Shown in pieces: positions 8,567-15,828 of a DNA stretch of 19,469 nt. Positions within the stretch are counted from its first letter, which is position 1. The number at the start of each line of letters is the position of its first letter. The DNA comes from Rickettsia typhi. Its GTDB lineage: Bacteria > Pseudomonadota > Alphaproteobacteria > Rickettsiales > UBA1997. The stretch covers positions 1 through 19,469 of the forward strand of contig CAMDOL010000010.1 in NCBI GenBank assembly GCA_945903615.1, given 5' to 3'. A model generated the notes under the pieces. The model did not search any database, was not told where the DNA came from, and saw only the letters and a list, made by a program, of their open reading frames with translations. A program made the position numbers and the translations under genes.

Positions 8567-10445
8567 TTTTTTTATGCTTTATGTAAATGATTACCGCCAT
8601 AATTGAAGCTGGAGTAATGCCGGGAATTCTGGCGGCGCCACCAATGGTTTTGGGCTTCATTGTGGTTAACTTTTCTCTCACTTCATTTGAGAGGCTTTTA
8701 ATGTTGCTATAGTCAATGTTATCAGGGATTTGCAGCTCTTCATCTTTTTTGAAAATTTCAATATCCCGATCTTGTCTTTTTAGGTAAGAATTATACACCG
8801 CCGCAATAGTAATTTGCTTTTTATTTTTTGCATCAATTTCTTTTAACTTTTCTTTGAATTCTGGACAAACATTTTCTAATTTTTCAAAATTAATTTCCGG
8901 AAAGCTAAGCAATTCAAAGGCATTTCTTTTGATACCATCTTGCTTAATATTGATTCCTAAATCCAAAAGTTTTTTAGGGGTGGTAATTAATTGATGCAGA
9001 ATTTTTGTATCATTTTGCAAAGATATTTTTTTATTCAAAAATTCTTGCGCTCTTTTTTGATTGACGCAGCCAATTGCAATTCCAAGTTCAGTTAAACGCA
9101 AATCGGCATTGTCTGAGCGCAAATGCAAACGGTATTCGGCTCTGGAGGTAAACATTCGATATGGTTCTGTGGTTCCAAGCGTGATCAAATCATCAATCAT
9201 CACGCCAATATAAGAGTTGGAGCGATCTAAAATAAATTCTTTTTGGCTATTTTTAGCTTTTAAAGCTGCATTAATTCCGGCAACAATTCCTTGTCCGCCA
9301 GCTTCCTCATAACCAGTTGTGCCGTTGATTTGTCCGGCAAAAAATAGATGTTTAATTTTTTTAGTCTCCAGTGTTGGATATAATTCTTTGGCATCAACAA
9401 AATCATATTCAATCGCATATCCGGGTTGTAACATTTTTACATTTTCTAAACCTTTAATCGTTTTCAAAAATTGTAATTGAATTTCAGCAGGCAAGGAAGT
9501 TGAGATCCCATTAGGATAGATTACATCAGTATCCAAACCTTCTGGCTCAAGAAAAATTTGATGACGCTCTTTGTCTTTAAAGCGATGAATTTTATCTTCA
9601 ATTGATGGGCAATATCTAGGGCCAACACCAGCAATATGACCGCCATACATTGCGGATTTATCCAAATTGTCCTTAATAATTTTGTGAGTTTTGGGGCTGG
9701 TATAAGTTATGTAGCAATGAATTTGTGGAACTTTGATTTCGTCATTCAAATATGAAAATGGCTGCGGCGGATTATCTCCCGGTTGAGCTTCAAGCTCAGA
9801 ATAATCAATTGATTTACTGCTGATTCGTGGCGGCGTTCCAGTTTTTAAACGACCTAAATTAAAGTTATATTTCTTAAGTGTCGCTGAAAGTCCATTTGAA
9901 GGTTGTTCACCAACTCGACCAGCCGGAATTTTTTTATCCCCAATATGAATCATTCCGGATAAAAATGTGCCCGTTGTAAGCACGATTGAATCCGCCATAA
10001 TTTCACTCACGACTAACGACTCAAGACTCACCACTTTTACCCCAACAACTTGATTATTGTGGGTTACCAAATCCTCAACTGAAGCATATAAAACATCCAA
10101 ATTCTCCTGCGCTTCAATAATTGATTTAACCGCTTTGCGATATAATTTACGATCAGCCTGTGCTCGTGGTGAATGAACTGCCGCACCTTTACTGGCATTT
10201 AAAATCCGAAAATGAATTCCTGCCATATCAATTGCTTTGCCCATAACTCCATCCAACGCGTCAATTTCGCGCACGATTGTTCCTTTGGCAACGCCACCAA
10301 TCGCAGGGTTGCAAGACATCTCGCCTAAATTTTCTTCTTTTAATGTAATTAACAAAGTAGCAACTCCCATCCGCGCTGAAGCTGTTGCCGCTTCACATCC
10401 CGAGTGCCCTCCACCAATTACAATTACTGAATATTTTTTGTTCAT
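8553..10445 (-). CDS. mnmG: tRNA uridine-5-carboxymethylaminomethyl modification enzyme MnmG (GidA)
   Basis: With MnmE, this FAD enzyme modifies U34 in the wobble position of several tRNAs. The dinucleotide-binding Gly-Gly-Gly-His-Ser-Gly is at residues 11-16. Family blocks follow in order: '[11 protein letters not shown]' (about 45-55), '[11 protein letters not shown]' (about 89-99), '[12 protein letters not shown]', 'LKTGTPPR', '[19 protein letters not shown]' and the C-terminal helical domain ending with '[10 protein letters not shown]', which contacts MnmE and tRNA. The length of 630 aa is usual. The ATG at 10445 is clear. mnmE, rsmG and the parAB genes, often neighbours elsewhere, are not here; mnmG instead heads a unit with the TPR gene, pilT and addA. 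Confidence 0.97.
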   Translation of the reverse strand: MNKKYSVIVIGGGHSGCEAATASARMGVATLLITLKEENLGEMSCNPAIGGVAKGTIVREIDALDGVMGKAIDMAGIHFRILNASKGAAVHSPRAQADRKLYRKAVKSIIEAQENLDVLYASVEDLVTHNNQVVGVKVVSLESLVVSEIMADSIVLTTGTFLSGMIHIGDKKIPAGRVGEQPSNGLSATLKKYNFNLGRLKTGTPPRISSKSIDYSELEAQPGDNPPQPFSYLNDEIKVPQIHCYITYTSPKTHKIIKDNLDKSAMYGGHIAGVGPRYCPSIEDKIHRFKDKERHQIFLEPEGLDTDVIYPNGISTSLPAEIQLQFLKTIKGLENVKMLQPGYAIEYDFVDAKELYPTLETKKIKHLFFAGQINGTTGYEEAGGQGIVAGINAALKAKNSQKEFILDRSNSYIGVMIDDLITLGTTEPYRMFTSRAEYRLHLRSDNADLRLTELGIAIGCVNQKRAQEFLNKKISLQNDTKILHQLITTPKKLLDLGINIKQDGIKRNAFELLSFPEINFEKLENVCPEFKEKLKEIDAKNKKQITIAAVYNSYLKRQDRDIEIFKKDEELQIPDNIDYSNIKSLSNEVREKLTTMKPKTIGGAARIPGITPASIMAVIIYIKHKKSDKN

Positions 10446-10587
10446 CTGGTTCGTTTGTGTTTGATTTTAAATGTTCAGCAACAAGCCCAACAATATGTCT
10501 TGTTTTTCCAAAACTAAACTTTCAATTTACAAATTAGTTTTAAACCGTTAATGTGCCCGCCTCTTTAACAATAGCCCCAATTTGACA

Positions 10588-10797
10588 ATGAAATCAATTA
10601 GAATATTCATAAAATATCTGCAGAAATTTTTAGCTGGATTTGCGTCTATTATTCCTTTCGTAAAAACTAACTCTAATTCATATCCTTTTAATAAGGAAGA
10701 CCGCGCTATTGGCTATGATTGGGTAGTTATTGGTGAAGACTTAAATTTTACAATTAACAAATACAATAAAAATACCAAGAACAATGAGAGAAAATAA
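10588..10797 (+). CDS. Small protein, 69 aa, with C-terminal Asp-Trp motif
   Basis: This small protein has a basic, hydrophobic N-terminal helix (residues about 1-26), a polar linker, and a conserved-looking 'AIGYDWVVIGEDLNF' segment at 40-54. Small alphaproteobacterial proteins with a similar layout (amphipathic helix, then an Asp-Trp...Gly-x-Asp segment) exist as far as I recall, but I know no function. I start it at the ATG at 10588; a TTG two codons earlier is less likely. Its last 14 nt overlap the start of the DUF2335 gene, indicating co-expression. The short N-terminal helix could associate with the membrane, but it is too weak to call a transmembrane segment. Confidence 0.6.
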   Translation: MKSIRIFIKYLQKFLAGFASIIPFVKTNSNSYPFNKEDRAIGYDWVVIGEDLNFTINKYNKNTKNNERK

Positions 10798-11302
10798 TAA
10801 TAGAAGACCAGATAATAGAAATGGTCGTCCGAGTAACCAAAGAGAAGCTGGTTCAAATTCTGGAAATAGATCTAATCAGGTCAGAAGCTCTCACAATCTT
10901 TTGCCTTCCCCTAGAGTTCTAGAAAGCTACGAAGACATTGCTCCGGGTTCAGTTAATAAATTAATTGAAATGACCAAAAAAGAGCAGGAGCACCGCCACG
11001 CTTGGCAAGATAAATATTTGAGATTGCACAATGTTAGCTATAAAACCGGTTTAATTTTTGGTTTTATCTACAATATGGCGTTATTGGCTTTGATTTACGA
11101 TTTAATCAAAGCTGGCAATCAACCTTTGGCTTTAAAACTTTTTTTAATCAACGCTGGCTTGCTTGCGTTTGCCATAATTGTAACTGCAATTCAAAGAAAA
11201 GTTACAACTAGAAAGCCACCAAGAAGAACTCATAACAATTCTAATAGAAATCGCCAATCTCCTTTAAAGCCAGACGCCAAAACATCCCCACAATCTAAAT
11301 AA
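10784..11302 (+). CDS. DUF2335 family membrane protein
   Basis: This 172-residue protein matches the DUF2335 pattern. A long polar N-terminus rich in Asn, Arg and Ser (1-38) is followed by the family core 'LPSPRVLESYEDIAPGSVNKLIEMTKKEQEHR' (39-71), two transmembrane helices (about 88-108 and 116-136), and a basic, Asn/Pro-rich cytoplasmic-type tail. The function of the family is not established. The ATG lies within the end of the preceding small ORF, so translation of the two is probably coupled. Both ends look disordered and positively charged. The IscR-type site and iscR follow immediately, but this gene lies upstream of them and is not part of the isc transcript. Confidence 0.8.
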   Translation: MRENNNRRPDNRNGRPSNQREAGSNSGNRSNQVRSSHNLLPSPRVLESYEDIAPGSVNKLIEMTKKEQEHRHAWQDKYLRLHNVSYKTGLIFGFIYNMALLALIYDLIKAGNQPLALKLFLINAGLLAFAIIVTAIQRKVTTRKPPRRTHNNSNRNRQSPLKPDAKTSPQSK

Positions 11303-11304
11303 TT

Positions 11305-11329
11305 ATACTTGATTAATTTAGTAGGAAAT
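11305..11329. promoter_or_regulatory. Candidate type 1 IscR operator upstream of iscR
   Basis: The 25 bases here align without gaps to the E. coli type 1 IscR consensus with 21 of 25 matches. The left half is ATACTTGATT and the right half AGTAGGAAAT, around an A/T-only centre. It lies 36 bp upstream of the iscR ATG, just before a possible -10 box GATAAT at 11335-11340 (five of six), although no good -35 box is visible. Since IscR here keeps its cluster ligands, autoregulation is the natural inference. The site starts two bases after the DUF2335 stop codon. Confidence 0.6.
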
Positions 11330-11330
11330 G

Positions 11331-11365
11331 AAAAGATAATGGTTAATCATTAACCATTATCTTTT
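11331..11365. repeat. 35-bp perfect palindrome abutting the iscR start codon
   Basis: Arms of 17 bp at 11331-11347 and 11349-11365 are exact reverse complements around a single C at 11348. The last base of the right arm directly precedes the iscR ATG. It has no Shine-Dalgarno sequence. In RNA it would form a long hairpin ending in TTTT, which could terminate the DUF2335 transcript. In DNA it could be an operator. If the GATAAT at 11335 is the -10 box, transcription would begin near the centre and only the right arm would be in the isc leader. Confidence 0.85.
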
Positions 11366-11782
11366 ATGATTCTCACTAACAAAGCAAAATATGCCACAAT
11401 CGCAGTGATTGATATACTTGAAGCTGGTTTGCAAAAGCCAGTTGCTTTGTCGGTTGTTGCTGCTAGGCAGAATATTTCTTTATCTTTTTTAGAACAAATT
11501 TTTTCGGCTCTTAAAAAGGCACAAATTGTTAAATCAATTCGAGGCGCTGGCGGTGGATATATGCTGGCAAAAAAACCTCAGGATATTAATATTGCTGATA
11601 TAATCTTTGCCATTGATGAGCCAATCAAAATGACCAGATGTTCTAACAAGGATGGTTGCGTTACTAAAAAAACTAAATGCAAAACTCATGATTTGTGGTG
11701 TGGTTTAGAGCGAAATATTCACAATTATTTAAGCTCAATTTCTATTGCGAATATTAATGAAAACTCCAAAATTAAATTATGA
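11366..11782 (+). CDS. iscR: Rrf2-family iron-sulfur cluster regulator IscR
   Basis: IscR is a winged-helix transcription factor that binds a [2Fe-2S] cluster and adjusts isc expression to cluster demand. The N-terminal 80 residues show the Rrf2 fold, with the recognition helix region around 'ISLSFLEQIFSALKKA' (37-52) and the wing 'IRGAGGGYMLAK' (58-69). Cluster ligands are visible as Cys92, Cys98, Cys105 and His108, the same pattern as E. coli (C92, C98, C104, H107) with one extra residue in the second spacing. The length is 138 aa. The start ATG directly follows a perfect palindrome, and the stop overlaps the next gene's start in an ATGA, which implies translational coupling. RirA is the main alternative, but operon position and ligand spacing favour IscR. 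Confidence 0.93.
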   Translation: MILTNKAKYATIAVIDILEAGLQKPVALSVVAARQNISLSFLEQIFSALKKAQIVKSIRGAGGGYMLAKKPQDINIADIIFAIDEPIKMTRCSNKDGCVTKKTKCKTHDLWCGLERNIHNYLSSISIANINENSKIKL

Positions 11783-12894
11783 AGGAAAGAATTTTTTTTG
11801 ATAATAACGCTACCACAAAAATCGCTGATGAAGTTTTACAAGAGATGATCAAAGCTTATGGCGAACCTTTAAATCCCTCATCAATTCACTATTTTGGCAG
11901 AACTGCAACTCGCATTTCTAACCAAGCTCGCGAACATATAAAAAAACTTTTAGGTGCTGCAAATTATCAAGTAATTTTCACTTCTGGTGGAACTGAGGCA
12001 AATAATTTAGCGTTGTTTGGTTTTAAAGATTATCAAGTTATAACCTCAGCAATTGAACATCCGGCGGTTTATAATGTTGCTTTAAAAAAAGCTGGTTACA
12101 TTGTTAAAGTTGATAGCAATTGCGTTGTTGATATTGCTGATTTGGAAGCAAGAATGAAAGCTCTTAACAGCAAAAATTTTATTGTTTCAATAATGCTGGC
12201 CAATAATGAAACTGGTGCAATTCAACCACTTAAAGAAATTGCTAAACTTACTCATCAATATGGAGGTTTGGTGCATAGTGATATTGTTCAGGCGACTGGA
12301 AAAATTAATATTGATCTAGAAGATCTGAATGTTGATATGGCATCGGTTTCTTCTCATAAACTTAATGGTCCACAAGGTGTTGGTGTTTTGTTGATTAGAA
12401 AAACTTTAGATATTGACCCAATTATTTTTGGCTCTTCTCAAGAAGGCGGAAAACGCCCCGGAACTCTAAATGTTGCGGGTTCGGTTGGTCTTGGAGAGGC
12501 TTGTCGCTTGGCTGTAGATAAAATTAGCAAATATCAAAAATTGGCTGAGCTTAGAGATTATTTGGAAGAATCATTGCAAACAATTGCTGGAGACGATTTA
12601 ACCATATTTAGCAAAACCGTGGAAAGGCTGCCAAATACTTCTTATATAGCTACACGAGGAATTGACAATCAAACCCAATTGATCGATTTGGATTTGAATG
12701 GCATTGCAGTCAGTATTGGTGCGGCTTGCTCATCGGGAAGTTCAAAACCTTCACGAGTTTTGGGGGCGATGAGTGTTGAGGATGGGTTATCAAAAAACAC
12801 CATTCGGGTTAGTTTGGGCTTAGAAAGCACCAAAGAACAAGTTGAAAAATTTATTGAAATTTGGGGCAATTTATATCGTAAAACCAGAAGTTAA
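11779..12894 (+). CDS. Cysteine desulfurase, spl1-like second paralogue
   Basis: This is a PLP-dependent class V aminotransferase that takes sulfur from cysteine as an enzyme-bound persulfide. The N-terminal 'FFDNNATTK' (6-14), the cofactor-stacking His94 in 'AIEHPAV', the PLP lysine Lys194 in 'SSHKLNGP', and the catalytic-loop Cys317 in 'GAACSSGSS' are all present, so it should be active. At 371 aa it is about 35 residues shorter than IscS and lacks the IscS C-terminal tail. Rickettsia has a comparable second desulfurase (spl1) in the same place, between the regulator and iscS. It overlaps iscR by 4 nt. The division of labour with IscS cannot be read from sequence. Confidence 0.9.
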   Translation: MKERIFFDNNATTKIADEVLQEMIKAYGEPLNPSSIHYFGRTATRISNQAREHIKKLLGAANYQVIFTSGGTEANNLALFGFKDYQVITSAIEHPAVYNVALKKAGYIVKVDSNCVVDIADLEARMKALNSKNFIVSIMLANNETGAIQPLKEIAKLTHQYGGLVHSDIVQATGKINIDLEDLNVDMASVSSHKLNGPQGVGVLLIRKTLDIDPIIFGSSQEGGKRPGTLNVAGSVGLGEACRLAVDKISKYQKLAELRDYLEESLQTIAGDDLTIFSKTVERLPNTSYIATRGIDNQTQLIDLDLNGIAVSIGAACSSGSSKPSRVLGAMSVEDGLSKNTIRVSLGLESTKEQVEKFIEIWGNLYRKTRS

Positions 12895-12950
12895 TTTTTA
12901 GTCTTCATCTGAGCTTTTTCTGAGATGATGGCTTATAAGCAAATAATAAA

Positions 12951-14177
12951 ATGAAAAATAACAACATCAAATTACCAATTTATCTAGATTATCAATCCAC
13001 TACGCCAATGGATCCGCGCGTGATTGAAGTAGTGACTAAAACCATGAAGGAAGATTTTGGCAATCCACATTCACGCACGCACGCATTTGGTTGGAAAGCA
13101 GAAGAGTTGATAGAAATTTCGCGCCGACAAGTTGCCGATTTGATTGGCGCTAATGAGAAAGAAGTCGTTTTCACTTCTGGTGCGACTGAATCAAATAATA
13201 TGGCGATTAAAGGCGTTTTTGGTTTTTACAAAAATACTGGCAAAAACCATATTATCACTGTTACCACAGAGCATAAATGTATTATCAACTCTTGTCGTGA
13301 TATTGAGGTTGAAGGTGCAAAAATAACTTTTTTACCAGTTGGAAAAAATGGTTTGATTGACTTGCAAGAGCTTGAAAATGCTATCACCGATCAAACTTGT
13401 TTGGTTTCGATAATGGCAATTAATAATGAAATTGGGGTTATTCAGCCACTCAAAGAAATTGGTGCTCTTTGTCGCAATAAGGGGGTATTTTTTCACACTG
13501 ATGCCGCACAAGCTTTTGGTAAAATTCCATTGAATGTTAACGAATTAAATATTGATTTGATGAGTATTTCTGGGCATAAAATTTATGGTCCAAAAGGTGT
13601 TGGAGCAATTTATGTAAGAAGAAAACCACGAGTTCGTTTAAAGCCGCTAATTAGTGGTGGTGGGCAAGAAAGAGGTTTTAGATCTGGCACGCTTGCAACC
13701 TCACTTGTTGTGGGTTTGGGATTGGCAGCGCAAATTGCTAAGAGTGAAATGGAAAAAGATGCAGCTCACATCACGAAATTGAGTGATAGATTCTTCGACG
13801 CAATTGGCACAATTCCAGCAGTTTATTTAAACGGTGATAAAACTAGTCGTTATAATGGCAATTTAAATTTCAGCTTTGCTGGAATTGAAGGAGAATCGAT
13901 GATTATGGCGATCAAAGATTTGGCGGTTTCTAGTGGTTCAGCCTGCACTTCTTCATCGCTTGAGCCTTCATATGTTCTGCACGCAATTGGTGTTGAAGAT
14001 GATTTGGCACACACTTCAATTCGTTTTGGGATTGGTCGATTTACAACTGAGGCAGAAGTGGATTATGCAATTAATTTAATTAAAGAAAAAATCGACAAAT
14101 TAAGAAATCTCAGCCCAATTTGGGATATGATGCAAGAAGGTGTAGACCTGAAGTCCATTAACTGGACAGGTCACTAA
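12951..14177 (+). CDS. iscS: Cysteine desulfurase IscS
   Basis: IscS supplies sulfur to IscU and to tRNA thiolation. The 408-aa protein has the full IscS layout: '[14 protein letters not shown]' at the start, His108 in 'TTEHKCI', PLP lysine Lys210 in '[10 protein letters not shown]', active-site loop Cys332 in '[17 protein letters not shown]', and the diagnostic C-terminal tail '[18 protein letters not shown]', which is the IscU-docking region in E. coli. It lies 56 nt after the spl1-like gene. A 354-bp non-coding stretch separates it from iscU, which is unusual because these two are normally close together. A terminator-like hairpin begins 40 nt after its stop codon. Confidence 0.97.
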   Translation: MKNNNIKLPIYLDYQSTTPMDPRVIEVVTKTMKEDFGNPHSRTHAFGWKAEELIEISRRQVADLIGANEKEVVFTSGATESNNMAIKGVFGFYKNTGKNHIITVTTEHKCIINSCRDIEVEGAKITFLPVGKNGLIDLQELENAITDQTCLVSIMAINNEIGVIQPLKEIGALCRNKGVFFHTDAAQAFGKIPLNVNELNIDLMSISGHKIYGPKGVGAIYVRRKPRVRLKPLISGGGQERGFRSGTLATSLVVGLGLAAQIAKSEMEKDAAHITKLSDRFFDAIGTIPAVYLNGDKTSRYNGNLNFSFAGIEGESMIMAIKDLAVSSGSACTSSSLEPSYVLHAIGVEDDLAHTSIRFGIGRFTTEAEVDYAINLIKEKIDKLRNLSPIWDMMQEGVDLKSINWTGH

Positions 14178-14217
14178 TCCGCTTGCGCTGAATGAGGCTG
14201 TCGCAAAATATATCTTT

Positions 14218-14247
14218 GTTCGTTTAGAAAAAGCGAACAGCTTTTTT
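14218..14247 (+). terminator. Rho-independent-like terminator after iscS
   Basis: GTTCGTTT (14218-14225) pairs with AAGCGAAC (14231-14238), giving eight pairs including one G-T, around a 5-nt loop. A run of six T follows at 14242-14247, three bases after the stem. A second perfect 8-bp hairpin (14243-14250 with 14254-14261, loop AAG) begins in the T run. The position inside the isc operon suggests attenuation between iscS and iscU rather than a full stop. Confidence 0.5.
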
Positions 14248-14266
14248 AGGAAGCCTAAAAATTTCT

Positions 14267-14308
14267 TGCCAAAGTGATTTTGCCAAAGTGATTTTGCCAA
14301 AGTGATTT
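14267..14308. repeat. Three perfect tandem copies of a 14-bp unit
   Basis: TGCCAAAGTGATTT is repeated exactly at 14267-14280, 14281-14294 and 14295-14308. It is non-coding and ends five bases before the inverted-repeat element. The copies are identical, which suggests recent expansion. A role as a protein-binding array is possible but not shown. Confidence 0.9.
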
Positions 14309-14313
14309 TGTGA

Positions 14314-14478
14314 TATACCCAAACAAGTTGAAGATACCGATCTTATGACAAAGGATTTTTTAGGAAAAATCACGACAGAGAATGCAGGCTGTATCAAGTG
14401 ATACAGCCAAATTCTCCGAGTGAATTTTTACAAAAAAGCCGAAGTCAGAAGTCGGCACCTTCAACTTGTTTGGGTATA
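14314..14478. mobile_element. MITE-like palindromic element with 20-bp perfect terminal inverted repeats
   Basis: The left end 14314-14333 and right end 14459-14478 are perfect 20-bp inverted repeats (TATACCCAAACAAG... at the left). The interior is packed with smaller hairpins: 14354-14360 with 14365-14371, 14387-14396 with 14399-14408 (10 bp perfect), flanked by 14378-14383 with 14411-14416, and 14438-14442 with 14452-14456. There is no transposase and no substantial ORF. The ends are TA, compatible with a TA target duplication as made by IS630/Tc1-type transposases, but one copy cannot prove this. It could instead be a Rickettsia-like palindromic element or a structured RNA. Confidence 0.65.
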
Positions 14479-14480
14479 GT
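14452..14480 (+). promoter_or_regulatory. Possible outward promoter at the right end of the element, facing iscU
   Basis: A -35-like TCGGCA (14452-14457, four of six) lies 17 bp before TATAGT (14475-14480, five of six), the latter formed by the end of the terminal repeat. It points at iscU and would give a leader of about 45 nt. If active, it would restore expression of the iscU-to-TSUP half after the upstream hairpins. This is a sequence-match inference only. Confidence 0.35.
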
Positions 14481-14531
14481 CTTTGAATCTACAGCGCGAT
14501 GGAGAGTTTAACAATTTAACAAACTAATTAT

Positions 14532-14921
14532 ATGGCATATTCAAAAGAAGTTATCGATCACTATGAAAATCCTCGCAATGTTGGGGCTTTTGCTAAAGGT
14601 GAAGAAAATATTGGAACTGGCTTGGTTGGTGCACCAGCCTGTGGCGATGTTATGAAATTGCAAATTAAAGTTGCTGATGATGGAACCATCACCGAAGCAA
14701 AATTTAAAACCTTTGGATGTGGCTCTGCCATTGCTTCCAGCTCACTTGTAACCGAATGGGTGAAGGGGAAAAATATTGAAGAAGCAGGGAAAATTACCAA
14801 CAAAGAAATTGCTCAAGAATTATCTTTGCCACCAGTAAAAATTCACTGCTCAGTATTGGCAGAAGAAGCTGTGAAAGCAGCGATTGACGATTATAAAAAA
14901 AGAAAATCTGAGAATAATTAA
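14532..14921 (+). CDS. iscU: Iron-sulfur cluster scaffold protein IscU
   Basis: IscU is the scaffold on which [2Fe-2S] clusters form from IscS-derived sulfur. The three ligand cysteines are present as Cys37 (in 'GAPACGDVMKLQ'), Cys63 (in 'TFGCGSAIASSS') and Cys106. Asp39 and His105 are also conserved. The HscA recognition motif Leu-Pro-Pro-Val-Lys is at 99-103, just before His-Cys. At 129 aa it is full length and matches E. coli IscU over its whole length. The ATG at 14532 has only an AT-rich leader. Its stop overlaps the iscA start by one base (TAATG). Confidence 0.97.
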   Translation: MAYSKEVIDHYENPRNVGAFAKGEENIGTGLVGAPACGDVMKLQIKVADDGTITEAKFKTFGCGSAIASSSLVTEWVKGKNIEEAGKITNKEIAQELSLPPVKIHCSVLAEEAVKAAIDDYKKRKSENN

Positions 14922-15316
14922 TGTCCAATTTAAGCTCTTTTCACAATCAAAAAATTGGCTCTTTGGGCAATAATATTGTTGATTATTTGTTAATTGATGA
15001 TGGAGCATTAAGGCAACTGAAAGTGCTTTTAAGTCAAAGAAATGAACCTTGTGAAGGGATAAAAGTTAATGTTAGAACTCGTGGTTGTTCAGGGCTTTCT
15101 TATGCAATTGAATATGCATTGAAAGATAAGAACATTACTAAATATGATGATTTGGTTATCAAAGATGGAATCAATATTTTTATCGATCCAAAAATTTCGA
15201 TGTTTTTAATTGGTAGCCAAATGATTTATGTTGAAGAAGATCTGCGTGCAGGTTTTGATTTTGTAAATCCAAATGAGAAGGGCAGGTGCGGTTGTGGCGA
15301 ATCGTTTAATGTTTAA
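14921..15316 (+). CDS. iscA: A-type iron-sulfur carrier IscA
   Basis: IscA belongs to the HesB/IscA family, which carries iron or iron-sulfur clusters to target proteins. The three conserved cysteines are Cys56 (in 'RTRGCSGLSY'), Cys123 and Cys125 (in 'GRCGCGESF'). The 131-aa protein is longer than E. coli IscA (107) because of an N-terminal extension of about 20 residues without recognisable motifs. ErpA or SufA would be alternatives, but the position between iscU and hscB supports IscA. It overlaps iscU by one base, and hscB starts two bases after its stop codon's first position region, so translation along this stretch is probably coupled. Confidence 0.93.
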   Translation: MSNLSSFHNQKIGSLGNNIVDYLLIDDGALRQLKVLLSQRNEPCEGIKVNVRTRGCSGLSYAIEYALKDKNITKYDDLVIKDGINIFIDPKISMFLIGSQMIYVEEDLRAGFDFVNPNEKGRCGCGESFNV

Positions 15317-15317
15317 A

Positions 15318-15809
15318 ATGAAACTAGAAAAACTAAATCACTTTCAAAAATTCCATCTTGCAACTGAGTTTCAAATTAACTTATCCGAACTAGAAACCAA
15401 CTATTTGCTGCTCCAACAAAAATTCCATCCTGATACTGCAATTGATCAAACCGAAGCTGAGATCAATTCAATCTTAATCAATCAGGCTTATCAAATTCTA
15501 AAAAATCCAACCAAGCGCGCGATTTGTTTGTTACAATTACAGGGAATTGATATTGATGACGACCACTGTATAATCAAGCCTTCGCAGGAGAATCTAGTTT
15601 TAGTAATGGAGCTTCGTGAAGAAATTTTAGATAATAAAAATAATCCAATTGCAATTGGTTTAATCAAACAGAAAATCAAAAAATTAATCGCTGATGAAAT
15701 GCCGCAAGTATCTAATTTGTTGATCCAAAAGCAATATCAAATTGCTGCACAAAAATTAATTAAAATAAAATACTTAGATAAAATTATTATAGATTTGAAA
15801 AAAAATTAA
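15318..15809 (+). CDS. hscB: Fe-S cluster assembly J-domain co-chaperone HscB
   Basis: HscB delivers IscU to HscA and stimulates the ATPase of HscA. The J domain covers about residues 1-75, with the His-Pro-Asp motif at 37-39 and the 'INQAYQILKNPTKRAICLLQL' helix following. The C-terminal half (about 85-163) is the helical IscU-binding domain. I chose the ATG at 15318, one base after the iscA stop, giving 163 aa. The frame is open further upstream to an ATG at 15273, but that would overlap iscA by 44 nt and add a 15-residue segment foreign to the family. The next gene is DUF1003 rather than hscA, 19 nt on. Confidence 0.9.
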   Translation: MKLEKLNHFQKFHLATEFQINLSELETNYLLLQQKFHPDTAIDQTEAEINSILINQAYQILKNPTKRAICLLQLQGIDIDDDHCIIKPSQENLVLVMELREEILDNKNNPIAIGLIKQKIKKLIADEMPQVSNLLIQKQYQIAAQKLIKIKYLDKIIIDLKKN

Positions 15810-15828
15810 CAAATTTAACATAAAAAAT

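Larger units (their letters stand above)
14178..14531. other. 354-bp non-coding gap between iscS and iscU
   Basis: No convincing gene lies here. The stretch holds, in order, two adjoining or overlapping hairpins (14218-14261), a triple 14-bp tandem repeat (14267-14308), a 165-bp inverted-repeat-bounded element (14314-14478) and a 53-bp leader to iscU. Each is listed separately. Confidence 0.85.

Noticed and set aside
10510..10541. Inverted repeat AAAACTAA / TTAGTTTT with a 16-nt loop in the mnmG upstream region
   Set aside because: Short A/T-rich arms and a long loop are expected by chance here; no operator or terminator features accompany it.
10582..10610. TTGACA overlapping the start of the small protein as a -35 box
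   Set aside because: The downstream sequence gives only TATTCA at 16 bp (three of six) or CATAAA at 20 bp, and transcription would begin inside the small ORF. Probably chance in AT-rich DNA.
12895..12950. Hairpin CATCT / AGATG between the two desulfurase genes
   Set aside because: The stem is only five pairs with a 12-nt loop and no T run follows; too weak to call a terminator.
14100..14300. A 66-codon minus-strand frame over the iscS end and the triple repeat
   Set aside because: Its tail is made of the tandem repeat and the rest is antisense to iscS; no family resemblance.
14314..14478. CRISPR array or riboswitch reading of the repeats before iscU
   Set aside because: There is no spacer periodicity, the repeats are inverted rather than regularly spaced, and I do not recognise a riboswitch core; a palindromic element explains the structure better.
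15273..15317. HscB start at an earlier ATG inside iscA
   Set aside because: The extra 15 residues come from the iscA coding end in another frame and do not resemble the HscB N-terminus; the ATG at 15318 follows the iscA stop by one base.
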